Below are positions 21,790-30,266 of a DNA stretch of 64,000 nt, piece by piece. The notes under the pieces were generated by a model. That model saw only the letters and a program-made list of their open reading frames with translations, was not told the origin of the DNA and did not search any database. Source of the DNA: Hyphomicrobium sp. Lineage in GTDB: Bacteria > Pseudomonadota > Alphaproteobacteria > Rhizobiales > Hyphomicrobiaceae. How positions within the stretch are numbered: position 1 is the first letter of the stretch; each line of letters opens with the position of its first letter. The stretch is from positions 682,001-746,000 of the forward strand of contig JASBTM010000017.1 of the NCBI GenBank assembly GCA_030148425.1, given 5' to 3'. Both the position numbers and the translations under genes were made by a program.

Positions 21790-22980
21790 ATGTCGCACGA
21801 TCCGGTTGTTATCGTATCCGCTGTCCGCACTCCGCTGGGGCGGTTTCTAGGCGACCTTGCGCCTCTTCAGGCTTCCGAGCTTGGCGCACACGCCATCCGG
21901 TCCGCACTTGCGCGCGGCAACGTCTCGCCTGATCGCATCGACGAAGTTTTGTTCGGGAACGTCCTGACGGCCGGGCAGGGACAAGCGCCAGCGCGGCAGG
22001 CTGCACGGGCAGCGGGGCTTCCTGACGCGACAGGGGCAACGACGGTCAACAAAGTTTGCGGGTCGGGCATGAAGGCGACGTTCCTCGCGCACGACCTGCT
22101 GATCGCCGGTTCCGCCGAGGTGGTTGTTGCGGGCGGCATGGAGTCGATGTCGAACGCACCGTATCTTCTTCAGAAGGCGCGGACAGGCTTTCGCGCCGGC
22201 CATGGTCAGGTGCTTGACCACATGCTGCTCGATGGCCTCGAAGACGCCTACGAGAAGGGCCGGAGCATGGGCGACTTCGGTGAGGCTACGGCCGAAGCCT
22301 ATCAGTTCACACGGGCTGATCAGGATGCCTTCGCGATCGAGACCTTGACGCGCGCCCGCAATGCCATTCAATCCGGCGCCTTTAAGGCTGAGATCGCTCC
22401 CATCACGATCGCAACGAAGGACGGCGAGAAGATTGTCTCGGACGACGAGAATCCGACGAAGGTCTCACCGGAAAAAGTGCCAAAGCTGAAGCCCGCGTTC
22501 CGGCCCAACGGAACGATCACGGCTGCGAGTTCCTCTGCGAACGCGGACGGCGCTGCTGCGCTCGTGCTGACGCGACGGTCGCTCGCGGAACGCGCCGGAT
22601 ATCCGATCCTTGCCGAAATACGCGCGCACGCGACGCATAGTCAGGAGCCCGCGTGGTTCACGACGGCACCCATTCCCGCCATTCGAAAAGTCCTCGCCAA
22701 GGCCGGATGGCAAGCGGGCGACGTCGATCTCTACGAAGTCAACGAGGCATTCGCGGCCGTCGCGATGGCGGCGCAGAAGGACCTTTCGATCCCGCGCGAC
22801 AAGCTCAATGTGAACGGCGGCGCTTGCGCCCTCGGCCATCCGATCGGCGCAACCGGCGCGAGATTGATCGTGACCCTTCTTCACGCCCTTGAGCGTCAGG
22901 GCACGACGAAGGGCATCGCTTCAGCTTGTATCGGCGGCGGCGAAGCGACAGCGATCGCGATCGAGCGCGTCGTTCACTGA
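21790..22980 (+). CDS. Acetyl-CoA C-acyltransferase (thiolase)
   Basis: The 396-residue thiolase is complete. The nucleophile is Cys90 in TVNKVCGSGMKA; NEAFAAVA, GGACALGHPIGATGARL (catalytic His) and ACIGGGEATAIAIE (second catalytic Cys) follow at the expected places. It condenses or cleaves acetoacetyl-CoA-type substrates; biosynthetic acetoacetyl-CoA thiolase and beta-oxidation roles cannot be separated from sequence alone. ATG 21790 has a consensus AGGAGG six bases upstream, better than the in-frame TTG at 21787. It is divergent from the thioesterase gene. Confidence 0.93.
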   Translation: MSHDPVVIVSAVRTPLGRFLGDLAPLQASELGAHAIRSALARGNVSPDRIDEVLFGNVLTAGQGQAPARQAARAAGLPDATGATTVNKVCGSGMKATFLAHDLLIAGSAEVVVAGGMESMSNAPYLLQKARTGFRAGHGQVLDHMLLDGLEDAYEKGRSMGDFGEATAEAYQFTRADQDAFAIETLTRARNAIQSGAFKAEIAPITIATKDGEKIVSDDENPTKVSPEKVPKLKPAFRPNGTITAASSSANADGAAALVLTRRSLAERAGYPILAEIRAHATHSQEPAWFTTAPIPAIRKVLAKAGWQAGDVDLYEVNEAFAAVAMAAQKDLSIPRDKLNVNGGACALGHPIGATGARLIVTLLHALERQGTTKGIASACIGGGEATAIAIERVVH

Positions 22981-22990
22981 AACATGCCTG

Positions 22991-23025
22991 GCGTCCGGGC
23001 CTCTCTCAGACGAGGCCCAGACGCG
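22991..23025. terminator. Bidirectional stem-loop between thiolase and proW
   Basis: GCGTCCGGGCCTC pairs with GAGGCCCAGACGC, 12 of 13 positions, over an 8-base loop. It spans the proW stop codon between convergent genes. It lacks a T tract. Confidence 0.6.
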
Positions 23026-24985
23026 ACTGCAGGCGATCCGTCGACGCTCGGAGCAGCCGGTCAGAGACGATGCCGATGAACGCAATGGCGAAGCCCGCCG
23101 TTAAACCACGGCCGGCGTCGGCCTTTGCCAAGGCAATAAAGACTTCCTGACCGAGGTCGCGCGTACCGATCATGGCGCAGATGATGATCATGCTGAGCGC
23201 GAGCAGAACCGTCTGGTTGATGCCCAGCATGATCTCAGGAAGCGCGAGCGGCAGTTGCACGCGCCAGAACATCTGACGCGGCGTGCAGCCCGATACCGTA
23301 GCGGCCTCGATGAGATTCTCAGGGATCTGACGTATGCCGTGGTTCGTGTAGCGGATCGCGGGAACGATCGCGAACAGGATCGTCGCGATCATGGCCGTGA
23401 CGTCACCGACGCGGAACAGCATCACCACGGGAATGATGAAGCAGAACGAGGGCAGCGTCTGCAGCGTGTCCAACACCGGCGTCAGGAAGGCGGCAAAGCG
23501 ATCATTGCGCGACGCGGCGATTCCGAGTGCAATTCCGAAGAACGCAGCGATGATCGCGGAGACGCCGCAAAGATAAAGCGTCGCCATCGACTTTTCCCAA
23601 AGCCCCGTGACGGCACAGAACGACGTCATGAGAACGACGAGGATCGCGAGCCTCACGCCGGAGAGGCGGTAAGCCGCGAGACCGACAAGCAGGACCATCC
23701 CGAGCCACGGAAACGCGACAAGGAAATCGCGGATGGGATTCAGGATGTAGAGGAGCAGAAACGTGCGGAAGGCTTCGATGGCGTCGAAGAAGTGGATGTT
23801 GATCCAATCCACCGCGGCTTTCCACCAAGGTGCGGTCGAGACTTTAATCGCAGCAGGAACCGCTGCGAAAGCCGGCACGAAGAGGCTTAGCGCCGTCGTC
23901 ACGATGAGAAGACCCACGGCGAGCGTCAGCATCGGATTTCGTTGAACGAAATTGAGATCGAGCGTGTGCAGAGCCGGGCGCGGGCGCACGGCGGCTTGAC
24001 TGAGGCGATCGAGCACGATCGCAAGTGCGACGATGGCCAATCCCGCTTCCATGCCCTGGCCGATCTTCAGCGCACGAAGGGCGAGCAGCACATCGTAGCC
24101 CAGGCCGCCCGCACCGATCATCGAAGAGATGATGACCATGTTGAGGGCGAGCATGATGACCTGGTTGACACCGATCATCATCGTTGCACGACCGGAAGGA
24201 AGAAGCACGCGCAGCAGCTTCTGGCGCGGCGTGCAGCCGACCATCTCGCCGAAATCGTCGATCTCATGCGGCACGCGCTTCAGCGCCAGAATTGTCGCCC
24301 TGACCATTGGCGGCATCGCGAACACCGCCGTCGCAAGCATGCCAGATACCGGGCTGTTGCCGAACAGGAGCAGCATCGGAATGAGATAGGCGAACGTCGG
24401 CATCGTCTGCATCAGGTCGAGCATCGGCTCGATGATGACGCGATCGATCCAGGGCTTGCGGAATGCGAGGACGCCAAGGGCTGCGCCAATCACGATGCAG
24501 AGCGGAACGCTGATCGCGATCAGCGCCAACGTGAGCATCGCGCTTTCCCACTGGCCGAACAGCGCGATGTAGATCATGCAGGCAGCCGCTACCGACGCGA
24601 GCCGCCAGCCGCCGAAGGCATAGCCAGCAATGGCGAAGGCGGCGCAAACGCCGATCCACGACAAGCGCGGAAACACCACTGCGTCGGGGCCGTATCCGAA
24701 CTTCCAGCCCTTGGCGAGAATGTTGATGGCCCACTGCAGCGGCACGTTGAATATGTCTGTTATGCCGCGAGTCAGCCACGTGAAATTCGTTTTTAGCCAA
24801 GCCATCAGCACCGAAATCCAATCGGCAACGGGAATGACGGCGCTCATCGGATACTTGACGGCCCAAGGGGCGACGCTCGGCACCAAGTATAGGATCGCGA
24901 CAATCGCTATCGCGGCCGCCCAAATCATTGTGGGCGCCGAGATCGATGGCGCACGGGACGGCATGGCAGTATCCGCGACGCTCAT
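23006..24985 (-). CDS. proW: Betaine/choline ABC transporter permease, tandem double-length
   Basis: The 659-residue membrane protein contains two complete binding-protein-dependent permease domains. The first coupling loop reads FGEMVGCTPRQKLLRVLLPS (around residue 240) and the second IEAATVSGCTPRQMFWRVQL (around 575). Each is followed by the same block (MIGVNQVIMLALNMVIISSM and MLGINQTVLLALSMIIICAM). Usual ProW/ChoW permeases have one domain of about 280-350 residues and work as dimers; here both halves are fused. The 4-base overlap with proV and the upstream proX make it the membrane part of one quaternary-amine importer. Confidence 0.9.
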   Translation of the reverse strand: MSVADTAMPSRAPSISAPTMIWAAAIAIVAILYLVPSVAPWAVKYPMSAVIPVADWISVLMAWLKTNFTWLTRGITDIFNVPLQWAINILAKGWKFGYGPDAVVFPRLSWIGVCAAFAIAGYAFGGWRLASVAAACMIYIALFGQWESAMLTLALIAISVPLCIVIGAALGVLAFRKPWIDRVIIEPMLDLMQTMPTFAYLIPMLLLFGNSPVSGMLATAVFAMPPMVRATILALKRVPHEIDDFGEMVGCTPRQKLLRVLLPSGRATMMIGVNQVIMLALNMVIISSMIGAGGLGYDVLLALRALKIGQGMEAGLAIVALAIVLDRLSQAAVRPRPALHTLDLNFVQRNPMLTLAVGLLIVTTALSLFVPAFAAVPAAIKVSTAPWWKAAVDWINIHFFDAIEAFRTFLLLYILNPIRDFLVAFPWLGMVLLVGLAAYRLSGVRLAILVVLMTSFCAVTGLWEKSMATLYLCGVSAIIAAFFGIALGIAASRNDRFAAFLTPVLDTLQTLPSFCFIIPVVMLFRVGDVTAMIATILFAIVPAIRYTNHGIRQIPENLIEAATVSGCTPRQMFWRVQLPLALPEIMLGINQTVLLALSMIIICAMIGTRDLGQEVFIALAKADAGRGLTAGFAIAFIGIVSDRLLRASTDRLQSRLGLV

Positions 24986-26070
24986 GCACGCGCCTCGCGG
25001 AGCTGATCGCGATCTGCCAGGAGATCGATGACGTCGTCCGGCGCCACCTCGCCGACCGGCTTGCCTTCCGCGGTCGTCACAAGGAAGTTCTTTCTGACGC
25101 CGACGATGTGTGCCGCAAACGAGGATATCTTGTCGGTCGCCTTGACGGTTCCGCCGTACTCGGCCGACGACAATTGCGGGCGCATCAGACGCGCAGCCGA
25201 CATCACTTTCGCACGTTGCACATCACGCGTGAACTCGGCGACGTAGTCGGTCGCGGGATGCAGAACCAGCTCCTCCGGCGTGCCGATCTGGATGATCTGG
25301 CCGTCCTTCATGATCGCGACGCGATCCGCCAATCGAATTGCTTCATCGAAATCGTGCGTGATGAAAACGATCGTCTTCTTCAGAACGCTTTGAAGACGAA
25401 GAAGTTCGGACTGCATCTCCCGGCGAATCAATGGATCGAGCGCCGAGAACGGCTCATCGAGAAACCAGATCTCCGGCTCGACCGCGAGGCTTCGGGCAAT
25501 ACCGACGCGCTGCTGCTGACCGCCTGAAAGCTCGCGCGGATAGAACTGCTCGCGTCCGCCGAGACCGACAAGCTCGATCACCTTGCGCGCCCGCGCCTCC
25601 CGCGCTTTCCGCTCCACGCCCTGAACCGACAGGGGGAATGCAATGTTCTCAAGAACCGTCAGATGCGGAAGGAGAGCGAAGTGCTGAAACACCATGCCCA
25701 TCCGATGACGGCGAATTTCAATCAATGCTTCGGGCGAGGCCTTGAGGAGATCGATACCGTCGAACTCGATCGTGCCCCAGGTTGGCTCTATCAAACGTGA
25801 GAGGCAGCGCACGAGGGTCGACTTACCGGAGCCCGACAACCCCATTACAATGAAGTTTTCGCCGCGCCTTACCTCAAGCGACGCATGGCGAACGGCGCCG
25901 ACCATCTTCGCATTGCTCATCTCTTCTGCGGTCGGCGTGCCGTTGTGCTTGGCCATGAACTGCTTGGCACCGTCGCCGAAAACCTTCCAGACGTCCTTAC
26001 ACAGCAGCTTGATGGGCCGGTCATCCTGAACCGGCAACGTGTCATCGCGCATAGGCGCTTGGTCGTTCAT
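24982..26070 (-). CDS. proV: Betaine/choline ABC transporter ATP-binding protein
   Basis: The 362-residue protein is a full ABC ATPase. Walker A GLSGSGKSTLVRCLSR is near residue 77, the Q-loop lies in MGMVFQHFALLPHLTV, the signature is ELSGGQQQRVGIARSLA, Walker B is EIWFLDEPFSALDP and the switch is FITHDFDEAI. The N-terminal LLCKDVWKVFGDGAKQFM segment and the C-terminal extension (about 290-355) with a partial CBS-like unit are typical of ProV/OpuAA. The CBS-like part may gate uptake by ionic strength, as in OpuA, though only one degenerate unit is visible. Confidence 0.93.
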   Translation of the reverse strand: MNDQAPMRDDTLPVQDDRPIKLLCKDVWKVFGDGAKQFMAKHNGTPTAEEMSNAKMVGAVRHASLEVRRGENFIVMGLSGSGKSTLVRCLSRLIEPTWGTIEFDGIDLLKASPEALIEIRRHRMGMVFQHFALLPHLTVLENIAFPLSVQGVERKAREARARKVIELVGLGGREQFYPRELSGGQQQRVGIARSLAVEPEIWFLDEPFSALDPLIRREMQSELLRLQSVLKKTIVFITHDFDEAIRLADRVAIMKDGQIIQIGTPEELVLHPATDYVAEFTRDVQRAKVMSAARLMRPQLSSAEYGGTVKATDKISSFAAHIVGVRKNFLVTTAEGKPVGEVAPDDVIDLLADRDQLREARA

Positions 26071-26115
26071 CGTGGATCGCTCCGTGGCGCTTGCGCGCGT
26101 AGATTTGAAACAAAT

Positions 26116-26152
26116 TGGAACCGGCAGGTGGCCCAGGCGGCTGCCGGTTCCA
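26116..26152 (-). terminator. Intercistronic hairpin between proX and proV
   Basis: TGGAACCGGCAG pairs perfectly with CTGCCGGTTCCA (12 bp, 13-base loop). On the minus strand it is followed by ATTTGTTTC, a weak T tract. It lies between the binding-protein gene and the ATPase gene, where partial termination or mRNA protection commonly keeps the binding protein in excess. Confidence 0.75.
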
Positions 26153-26192
26153 TTGGCGTTTCACTGCGTTGGAAAAAGAAGGGCGGATCGGC

Positions 26193-27164
26193 TTATTTCG
26201 CCCATTCCTTCCACTTCGCTTCGTTCGCGGCGATCCAAGCCGCAGCAACGTCGTCGATCGATTTGCCGTCGAGATCAACTTCGCCGGACATCTTGTTCAG
26301 CTGATCTGTGTCGATCGTGTAGTTCTTCGCGACCTTGTAGGCGACCGGCCACTTATCCTTCAGGCCCTTCCAGGAGTATTTCCAGATCTCGCCGTGAGGT
26401 TTGCCGCAATCGTATTTCTTGTCGGGATTAACGCCCCACTTCGGATCGGTGTAGCAAGCGGGCTCATATTCAGGGAATTGAATCCATTCGCCTTTATATT
26501 TTGCCGGAGCCCAGTGGGGCGAATAAATCCAAAGAAGGATCGGCGCTTTGCGCTGATAGGCGGAATCGAGTTCTGCGAACATCGCGCCGTCAGTGCCGGC
26601 ATGGACCACCACGAACGGCAGGCCGAGAGCTTCAACACGCTCGTCGTCGAAGCCTTCCCACGTCACCGGACCACCAAGATAGCGACCCTTCGGAGCTGTA
26701 TCAGGCGTTGCGAAGGCTTCGGCGCACTTCGGATCCTTTAGCGCTTTCCAGTCCGGCAGACCGGGGCACTTTTCCTTCATGTATTCTGGAAACCACCACT
26801 CTTCCTTGGCCTTCGGGCCGAGCGGTCCGAGGCGCTCCGTCTGGCCTGTCGCGTCGGAAGCTTTCATTGCTTCGCGGGCTGTGGTGTCCCAGAATTCGAC
26901 GCCGATATCGATATCACCATTCGTCAATCCGGTCGTGAGGCTCGATAGGTAATCGGCGGTCGGATATTCGACGTTGTACCCGAGCTTCGTGAGAATGCCG
27001 CCGAGGATCTTGGCGTTGAGGTTGACGCTCGTCCAATCGAAGAGCGCGATCTTGACGGGATCGGTGGATTCCGGTGCTCCCGCCATGGCCTGGCTGAAGC
27101 CCGCGATCGATAAAAAGGTTGCACAAACTCCACCGGCCAAAACTCGTTTGACGGTTTGGTACAT
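26193..27164 (-). CDS. proX: Glycine betaine/choline substrate-binding protein
   Basis: The 323-residue protein has a signal peptide (about 1-29, ending SQAMAGAPES) and an OpuAC-type binding fold. KIALFDWTSVNLNAKILGGI and GDIDIGVEFWDTTAREAM are typical blocks. Tryptophans such as those in EEWWFPEY, GPVTWEGF and LLWIYSPHWAPAKYK could form the aromatic cage for a quaternary ammonium. It is the first gene of the proX-proV-proW operon. Betaine, choline or proline betaine are possible ligands. Confidence 0.92.
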   Translation of the reverse strand: MYQTVKRVLAGGVCATFLSIAGFSQAMAGAPESTDPVKIALFDWTSVNLNAKILGGILTKLGYNVEYPTADYLSSLTTGLTNGDIDIGVEFWDTTAREAMKASDATGQTERLGPLGPKAKEEWWFPEYMKEKCPGLPDWKALKDPKCAEAFATPDTAPKGRYLGGPVTWEGFDDERVEALGLPFVVVHAGTDGAMFAELDSAYQRKAPILLWIYSPHWAPAKYKGEWIQFPEYEPACYTDPKWGVNPDKKYDCGKPHGEIWKYSWKGLKDKWPVAYKVAKNYTIDTDQLNKMSGEVDLDGKSIDDVAAAWIAANEAKWKEWAK

Positions 27165-27369
27165 AGAATAGCCTCCAAGCCACTGCGTTTGATGTCAGCT
27201 GAAAGTGAGACGTTTAGATTTTCCTGTGAGTGATAATTTTTGAATTATGCTATCGGTTGCGTAAGGCGTACAAGGCCAAATTCAGGGCAATTGGCGTAAA
27301 TATAGGCGGCACTTCAGAGAATATTTTTTTCATATTCGGTGGACGCCGAGAGTGATTTATTTTCGGCGT

Positions 27370-27393
27370 CGAGGGGTGTGAAACCACACCCCT
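27370..27393 (-). terminator. Stem-loop after the glutamine amidotransferase gene
   Basis: GAGGGGTGTG pairs perfectly with CACACCCCTC around a 4-base loop, nine bases past the amidotransferase stop on the minus strand. There is no T run, so its strength as a terminator is uncertain. Confidence 0.55.
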
Positions 27394-27401
27394 CATGGAT
27401 G

Positions 27402-28118
27402 CTAATCGCGGATCGCACGCATGAAATTGCGATAGAGTTGTTCCGCATCCGCAGCGAAATTCGCCATATGCGGCTTCGCGGTTTCCGCCATGCGCGGGAG
27501 AGCGCCCTCGCCATGAGTTTGCTCCAACGCTGCTGCGTAGGCCGGGATGTTTCCCCAATCCGAGATCGTGTTTTCTTCAATCTCGACGTGATACTGCATG
27601 CTCCAAGCTTTGTCGCCGACGCGCATCGCTTGGCATGGGCAAATATCCGACGTCGCGAGAACGACGGCGCCCTCTGGCGGCTGGGCCACGCGCACCGAAT
27701 GCCATTGCACCGCTTTGAATGCTTTCGGCAAATTCCCGAATACGGGATCGGATTTTGCGGCGTCCGTCATTGTCACATCGAGGATCCCGATTTCGGGCGG
27801 TCGTTGCGGACCGCATGTTCCGCCCATCGCATCTGCGAGAAGCTGATGGCCAAGACATAATCCCATGAAAGGCTTTTGGAGATCGCGGACCCAATGGCGG
27901 ATCGCGCGCTTCTCATCAACGAGCCAGGGGCAGTCCTCTATGTCCCAGACATCCATGGGGCCGCCCATCACCCAGAGCGCGTCGTAACGTTCGAGCGGCG
28001 GAATGGCCGCGCCTTCGTCGAGTTCGATTGCGTCCCACGAGATACCGTCAGCCGCGAAGAATTTGCGGAAGATGCCAGGATGCTCGCACGCGATGTGCTG
28101 AAAAACGAGAAAGTGCAT
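27402..28118 (-). CDS. Type 1 glutamine amidotransferase-like protein
   Basis: The 238-residue protein is a class I glutamine amidotransferase domain. ALWVMGGPMDVWD is near residue 48, the nucleophile lies in PFMGLCLGHQLLADAMGG (Cys near 88), and the His-Glu pair is in SMQYHVEIEENT near 177. It stands alone without a synthetase domain, like the GMP synthase-like amidotransferases annotated with gamma-glutamyl or unknown acceptors. It could donate ammonia or hydrolyse gamma-glutamyl compounds; neither is shown here. Confidence 0.87.
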   Translation of the reverse strand: MHFLVFQHIACEHPGIFRKFFAADGISWDAIELDEGAAIPPLERYDALWVMGGPMDVWDIEDCPWLVDEKRAIRHWVRDLQKPFMGLCLGHQLLADAMGGTCGPQRPPEIGILDVTMTDAAKSDPVFGNLPKAFKAVQWHSVRVAQPPEGAVVLATSDICPCQAMRVGDKAWSMQYHVEIEENTISDWGNIPAYAAALEQTHGEGALPRMAETAKPHMANFAADAEQLYRNFMRAIRD

Positions 28119-28504
28119 GTCGATTTTGCCCCGCTACGTCACACTTCCAAGTGTGCCACAGAGCGAAATTAAATCCACCAGGAGGAAACAATTTTTCTGA
28201 ACCGTAGAAAGTATGCGCGCTCGAGTCGGCAGGTTGGCCGTCATCAGCGCGTAGATTTTGGTGTTTAATAAAATGGTGCGCACCGCCGACTTCGTCCCCC
28301 GACACTGAATTTTTCAATGAATTCAGCACCGTCGCAAGACTGTCATAGACTTCAGCGATGGTGCGGATCGCTTTGAGCGCTATTGCGCCAAGAAGGAAAA
28401 CCGGCGGCTGAGCCCACGCCGAGACCGACGTTTCGATCATCCATCACGTTCGAAGACGCAAAACGATCAGACAGAGCACACGTCGATAGCAATCCGAGGC
28501 TTTC
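28119..28504. other. Gap between amidotransferase and CorA-like genes
   Basis: These 386 bases lie between divergent genes and should contain both promoters. A minus-strand frame (28048-28440) opens here with a partly plausible N-terminus but runs into the amidotransferase gene in another frame, so I do not call it. I see no repeat or strong hairpin. Confidence 0.4.
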
Positions 28505-30181
28505 ATGCTCGATGAAGTTCCCTCCGAGAACCCTGCTGCGCCTGAAACCGCGCCGCGCGCTTCAACAGAGACGCGCGTTGGCCAGTTTCGCCAGATTTTG
28601 CTTTGGCCGGTCGAACTCGTGCCGCCCAACCCCGAGCCAATTCATCACGACTACGCGGCAATCCTTTCGAAGCTCGGACCTGACAATCCCTGGAAAGAGA
28701 TCGACGACGAGTTCACGGGCGATCCGAAAGATTTTCAGGAACGCCATTACAATGAATTCGTGACCTTCCTGCCGCCCGTCCAGCGCTTCCTTTACGGCAG
28801 CGGAGAAAGCAAGGCTGCGGGGTCGGTGACGTCGCATAGCCCCATCACCGCTTTCCGGCGGACCGATATCGCGACGGCGCGCGTGGTGCTGACGCCCGGC
28901 GCGAAACCCGTCGAACTGAAAATTGCTCACGTCGATCTTTACTTCTTTTACGAGATCGACGTCGCAATCCTGGCGCTCGAACTCTATTCCGACGATATCG
29001 GCCTCGCCGACGTCCAGGACGTTATGTTTCGACTGGGGCGCACACACCCTGCCTATTGGGAAAAGTCAGGCGTCGCCGGGCATTGCCCGGTCAAGGTCGA
29101 GTTTCTTTCGGACAAGGGCGATGTTCTTACCGCCTCCGACTATGAGGATCGCGACAAGTTTCTCGCGCAGGTGTGCACCAAGCGAGCGGCGAGGGTCGCA
29201 GCGCATTGGCAGTATCTGCTCGCGCCTCTGATCCCACATCATTCCGAACAAGTCGGCGTGCTTCGCTATAAGCAGCTCGAATACTATCGCATGCCGCAAA
29301 TGGCTCTCATCGCGGTCAACGGCGGCAACGAACTCACACGCGCCGACTACGTGCGGCTCGCCTTTGCATCAGGCCCTGGAGACTGCTCCGAGCTTCCGTT
29401 CTCGCAACGGCATCTCGAAGATTTCGAAGAGCGCTACTGTTATGACCGGTACTTCGGTCAGCACAACGAAATCGAATGGCCGCAAAGCCGCTATATGTCG
29501 TGCGGGCATGCACTCGTTGTTACCGGAAGCGCCGAGAACCCGTTTTTTGTCGATCCGCACCACGGATGCCTCAATAGTTTCCGGCACGAACATTTCCTCG
29601 TGTTCCTGATTGCGCATTTCCATAAGGCGTCGCTCCTGATGTTCTCCGATCATCTGACCGGCGCCATGAGCAGGCTCGACGTTCAAAACAAAAGTGCAAT
29701 CCTGGCGTTCAGAGCCGCTTCGCGGCGCGCATTGCAAACGTTCCTGCGGTTCACCCACCGCTACTGGTTCCACTCGGTCAGCAACCAGACGCAAGCGCAC
29801 GACATCTTCGCGCTTTGCCGTCGCCATTTGGATATCGACCGGCTTTACGAGGATATCCGGCAGGAAATCCAGGAGATGAGCGAATTCCTGGAAAACGAAG
29901 CGATGCGAAAGCAGAGCGATACGGTTACGCGCCTGACCGTCGTCACCACGCTCGGACTTGTCGGCACGACCGTCACGGGTTTCCTCGGCATGAACCTGCT
30001 GGATTGGGCAACGCAGAACACGTACTGGCGTATCGAGGCCTTCCTGACCGTGCTCATCCCGACCGTTCTTTTGACGCTCATCACCATCGCTAAATCGCGA
30101 GCGCTGTCGGATATGATGGAATCGCTGTCCGACGGCACGGCGCGGTGGATGCCGAAGTTTCTTCGGACCACAAAGTATTGA
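28505..30181 (+). CDS. CorA-like membrane protein with a large unknown N-terminal region
   Basis: The 558-residue protein ends like a CorA metal channel. A long helix (DIRQEIQEMSEFLENEAMRK) leads to a first transmembrane helix that closes with the CorA signature GMN (residues 495-497, in GFLGMNLLDW), and then a second transmembrane helix and a basic tail. The first 400 residues are longer than and unlike the usual CorA cytoplasmic domain and contain conserved-looking blocks such as YFFYEIDVAILALELYSDDI and RYMSCGHALVVTGS. Transport of Mg2+ or another divalent cation is the best guess. It begins 86 bases before a secreted phosphodiesterase gene. Confidence 0.75.
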   Translation: MLDEVPSENPAAPETAPRASTETRVGQFRQILLWPVELVPPNPEPIHHDYAAILSKLGPDNPWKEIDDEFTGDPKDFQERHYNEFVTFLPPVQRFLYGSGESKAAGSVTSHSPITAFRRTDIATARVVLTPGAKPVELKIAHVDLYFFYEIDVAILALELYSDDIGLADVQDVMFRLGRTHPAYWEKSGVAGHCPVKVEFLSDKGDVLTASDYEDRDKFLAQVCTKRAARVAAHWQYLLAPLIPHHSEQVGVLRYKQLEYYRMPQMALIAVNGGNELTRADYVRLAFASGPGDCSELPFSQRHLEDFEERYCYDRYFGQHNEIEWPQSRYMSCGHALVVTGSAENPFFVDPHHGCLNSFRHEHFLVFLIAHFHKASLLMFSDHLTGAMSRLDVQNKSAILAFRAASRRALQTFLRFTHRYWFHSVSNQTQAHDIFALCRRHLDIDRLYEDIRQEIQEMSEFLENEAMRKQSDTVTRLTVVTTLGLVGTTVTGFLGMNLLDWATQNTYWRIEAFLTVLIPTVLLTLITIAKSRALSDMMESLSDGTARWMPKFLRTTKY

Positions 30182-30266
30182 ACGTCCGGTGTCAGGAAAT
30201 CGTCGTCTCTATCGGTTAGGCGACCGCATAATTGCGCTTATCACTCAACGGGGGCTGTCGACCGGA

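Noticed and set aside
23942..24796. 284-codon plus-strand frame opposite proW
   Set aside because: Rich in His, Arg, Asp and Glu, as expected for the complement of a membrane protein gene; proW is unambiguous.
28048..28440. 130-codon minus-strand frame ahead of the amidotransferase
   Set aside because: Its second half is an out-of-frame reading of the amidotransferase start; the first half is only faintly protein-like.
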